Shown here in pieces: positions 6,209-7,719 of a DNA stretch of 7,719 bases. The stretch comes from Dehalococcoidia bacterium (GTDB lineage Bacteria > Chloroflexota > Dehalococcoidia > Dehalococcoidales > W498). Made by a program: the position numbers and the translations under genes. Position 1 is the stretch's first letter. Every line of letters begins with the position of its first letter. The stretch lies in the NCBI GenBank assembly GCA_030608125.1, contig JAUWEU010000032.1:1-7719 (forward strand). The letters run 5' to 3'. Under the pieces are notes generated by a model that saw only the letters and a program-made list of their open reading frames with translations, was not told the DNA's origin and made no database searches.

Positions 6209-6568
6209 CTATCTCTCTCGCTTGAGGGCTACGCTATTTTTAGCTACCCTCATTGCTGCCCCCGATTCTACTTTTATGACGACACTATCCTCACTGATAC
6301 TTTCAATCACTCCATAGATACCGCCGGCAGTAATTACCCTGTCCCCTCTTTGCAGCTCTTCCATCAGTTGCTGGTGTTCCTTTTGTCTCTTACGCTGTGG
6401 CCTAATCATCAGGAAATACATCATGCCGAAAAGTAATGCCACAACAATAATCATATAGATTGTGCTAGTGCCTCCTTCAGCCCCTTCTGGGACACAGCCA
6501 CCTATAACTACTATACTGAGAAGCAATGCCACTATTAGCCCCAATTTTGAAATCCTAATCCTTTCCAC
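6209..6568 (-). CDS. yajC: YajC-family preprotein translocase accessory subunit with lipoprotein-like N-terminus
   Basis: YajC is a small membrane protein that associates with SecDF and the SecYEG translocon. The single helix at ~37-55 followed by MIRPQRKRQKEHQQLMEEL is the hallmark of the family. GDRVITAGGIYGVIESI (75-91) and the C-terminal AMRVAKNSV form the small beta domain. The 119-residue product also has a 35-residue N-terminal extension: basic residues, a hydrophobic run, then VIGGC (21-25), which looks like a signal peptidase II lipobox with Cys25 as the lipidation site. This extension is not part of the usual E. coli-type protein; I recall similar forms in Dehalococcoidia. The start is GTG at 6568 with a strong AAGGAGG five bases upstream. 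It lies 15 bases after miaB and 3 bases before nadA. Confidence 0.93.
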   Translation of the reverse strand: MERIRISKLGLIVALLLSIVVIGGCVPEGAEGGTSTIYMIIVVALLFGMMYFLMIRPQRKRQKEHQQLMEELQRGDRVITAGGIYGVIESISEDSVVIKVESGAAMRVAKNSVALKRER

Positions 6569-6583
6569 TTTTTCCTCCTTATT

Positions 6584-7719
6584 TTAGTTGATGCTGCTTA
6601 ATTCAATCTTACCTTGTAATGACCAGGGACTTGTGTGCTCAATCCTGATTTTCACCGTTTGCCCCAGGTAATCGCTATTATCATTGAAGAATACCAGTTT
6701 ACCACTTCGAGTGCGACCTTGCCACTTATCTCCTTTCTTCCTCTCCACTAGAACTTCAACCGTCTTGCCTAATAATTGAGCATTAATTTCAGCAGCAATG
6801 CCCTCTTGCAATTGCTCAATCTTGTGTAGTCGCTCCCTTTTCTCAGCTAGCGGAACATTATCCTCAAATTTCCTTGAGGCTATAGTCCCCGTCCTTGGTG
6901 AATAGGCAGCTACATGAACGGTATCAAACCTTAGCTCAGAGAGTAAGTTGACCGTTTGCTGAAATTGACCAGGGCTTTCTGAGGGAAAGCCGACAATGAC
7001 ATCAGTGCTCAGGGCTACGCCGGCTACTTTATTGCGTATTTGTTCAACAAGCTGGCGATAGTGCTCGGCGGTGTAGCCTCTTCTCATTGCTTTCAGGATA
7101 TCATTATCGCCTGACTGAACAGGGAGGCTAATTAGCTCGCAGACCTTATCCAGATAAGCTATTGCCTCAATGAGCTTGGGGCTCATGTCCTTAGGGTGGT
7201 TAGTCAGGAAGCGTATCCGGGCTAAGCCATCTATTGTATTTAGTTCCACGAGCAAGTCAGCCAGGTCTGGTCTATCAGGTAGGTCATGCCCATAGGAATC
7301 CACATTTTGTCCCAGCAAGGTAACCTCTTTTACTCCACGACAGACTAGCTCTTTAACCTCACCGACTATTTCTGCTAGCGGGCGACTCCTTTCTCGACCA
7401 CGGCGGTAGGGAACAATGCAAAAGGAGCAGAAATTATCACAGCCCTGAATGATAGAAACAAAGGTGCTGGGTGAAGGGTGCTGGGGTAAGATTACACCCA
7501 CTTTGTTTTGCTTTTCCATCCACGGTGGGTAGTCTCCGGGCTTAAAAAAGTAATCAACATAGGGGAAACTTTTCCGAAGCTGGTCAATCTCTGAGTTTAC
7601 TAAACAGCCAGTTAGGGCAAGGGTTATACCGGGATTTAACCTTTTTAGGAATTTAAGCGCATTGAGCTTGTTAATGACCCGGTTTTCAGCACTCTGGCGC
7701 ACCACACAGCTATTAAGCA
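6584..7719 (-). CDS. miaB: tRNA-2-methylthio-N6-dimethylallyladenosine synthase MiaB, 5' end outside window
   Basis: MiaB is a radical SAM methylthiotransferase that adds a methylthio group to N6-isopentenyladenosine at position 37 of tRNAs reading U-starting codons. The frame runs off the right edge, so about 50-60 N-terminal residues, including the first cluster Cys, are missing. Visible residues begin with [14 protein letters not shown], the 'N-T-C-x-V-R' motif with Ser for Thr. [10 protein letters not shown] follows with the third Cys of the auxiliary cluster. The radical SAM cluster is [22 protein letters not shown], and [10 protein letters not shown] is typical of MiaB rather than of RimO or MtaB. 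The C-terminal ~60 residues (from about [11 protein letters not shown]) form a TRAM RNA-binding domain. GTG 7705 is an internal codon, not the start. The gene appears to lead the yajC-nadA-nadB operon within the visible sequence. Confidence 0.93.
   Translation of the reverse strand, partial: LNSCVVRQSAENRVINKLNALKFLKRLNPGITLALTGCLVNSEIDQLRKSFPYVDYFFKPGDYPPWMEKQNKVGVILPQHPSPSTFVSIIQGCDNFCSFCIVPYRRGRERSRPLAEIVGEVKELVCRGVKEVTLLGQNVDSYGHDLPDRPDLADLLVELNTIDGLARIRFLTNHPKDMSPKLIEAIAYLDKVCELISLPVQSGDNDILKAMRRGYTAEHYRQLVEQIRNKVAGVALSTDVIVGFPSESPGQFQQTVNLLSELRFDTVHVAAYSPRTGTIASRKFEDNVPLAEKRERLHKIEQLQEGIAAEINAQLLGKTVEVLVERKKGDKWQGRTRSGKLVFFNDNSDYLGQTVKIRIEHTSPWSLQGKIELSSIN

Overview
The window holds the edges of two unrelated gene clusters that converge near position 1255. 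The left, plus-strand cluster is the end of a cobalt/nickel ECF uptake locus: the C-terminal part of a CbiQ-type membrane protein, a complete CbiO-type ATPase, and a short degenerate tail that looks like the last ~25 residues of a second CbiO. The right, minus-strand cluster is read from the right edge leftwards: miaB (cut by the window edge), yajC, nadA, nadB, then an AT-rich radical SAM gene, then nadC. There is no gene-free stretch over 300 bases, and I see no rRNA, tRNA, CRISPR array or complete insertion sequence.

miaB, yajC, nadA and nadB are tightly packed (gaps of 15 and 3 bases, then an ATGA overlap) and are probably co-transcribed. NadB oxidises L-aspartate to iminoaspartate, NadA condenses it with dihydroxyacetone phosphate to quinolinate, and NadC turns quinolinate into nicotinate mononucleotide, so the window encodes the complete de novo route to the NAD precursor. 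The nad block is interrupted between nadB and nadC by a HemN/HemW-like radical SAM gene of clearly lower GC. On its nadB side lies the start of a methyltransferase-like frame that stops after about 30 codons. On its nadC side lies a short frame matching the C-terminal box of tyrosine recombinases. This looks like the scar of a mobile-element insertion.

The organism is most likely an anaerobic bacterium. Oxygen-sensitive 4Fe-4S enzymes dominate (MiaB, NadA, the radical SAM protein), and the YajC with a lipoprotein-like N-terminus suggests Chloroflexota of the Dehalococcoidia type. That assignment is recalled by resemblance and was not tested by a search.

The points most worth a second look are: nadC, whose conserved N-terminus has no ATG, GTG or TTG but an ATA codon 8 bases after a strong Shine-Dalgarno sequence; the vestigial second CbiO tail, in frame with the cbiO stop; and the inserted radical SAM gene with gene fragments on both sides.
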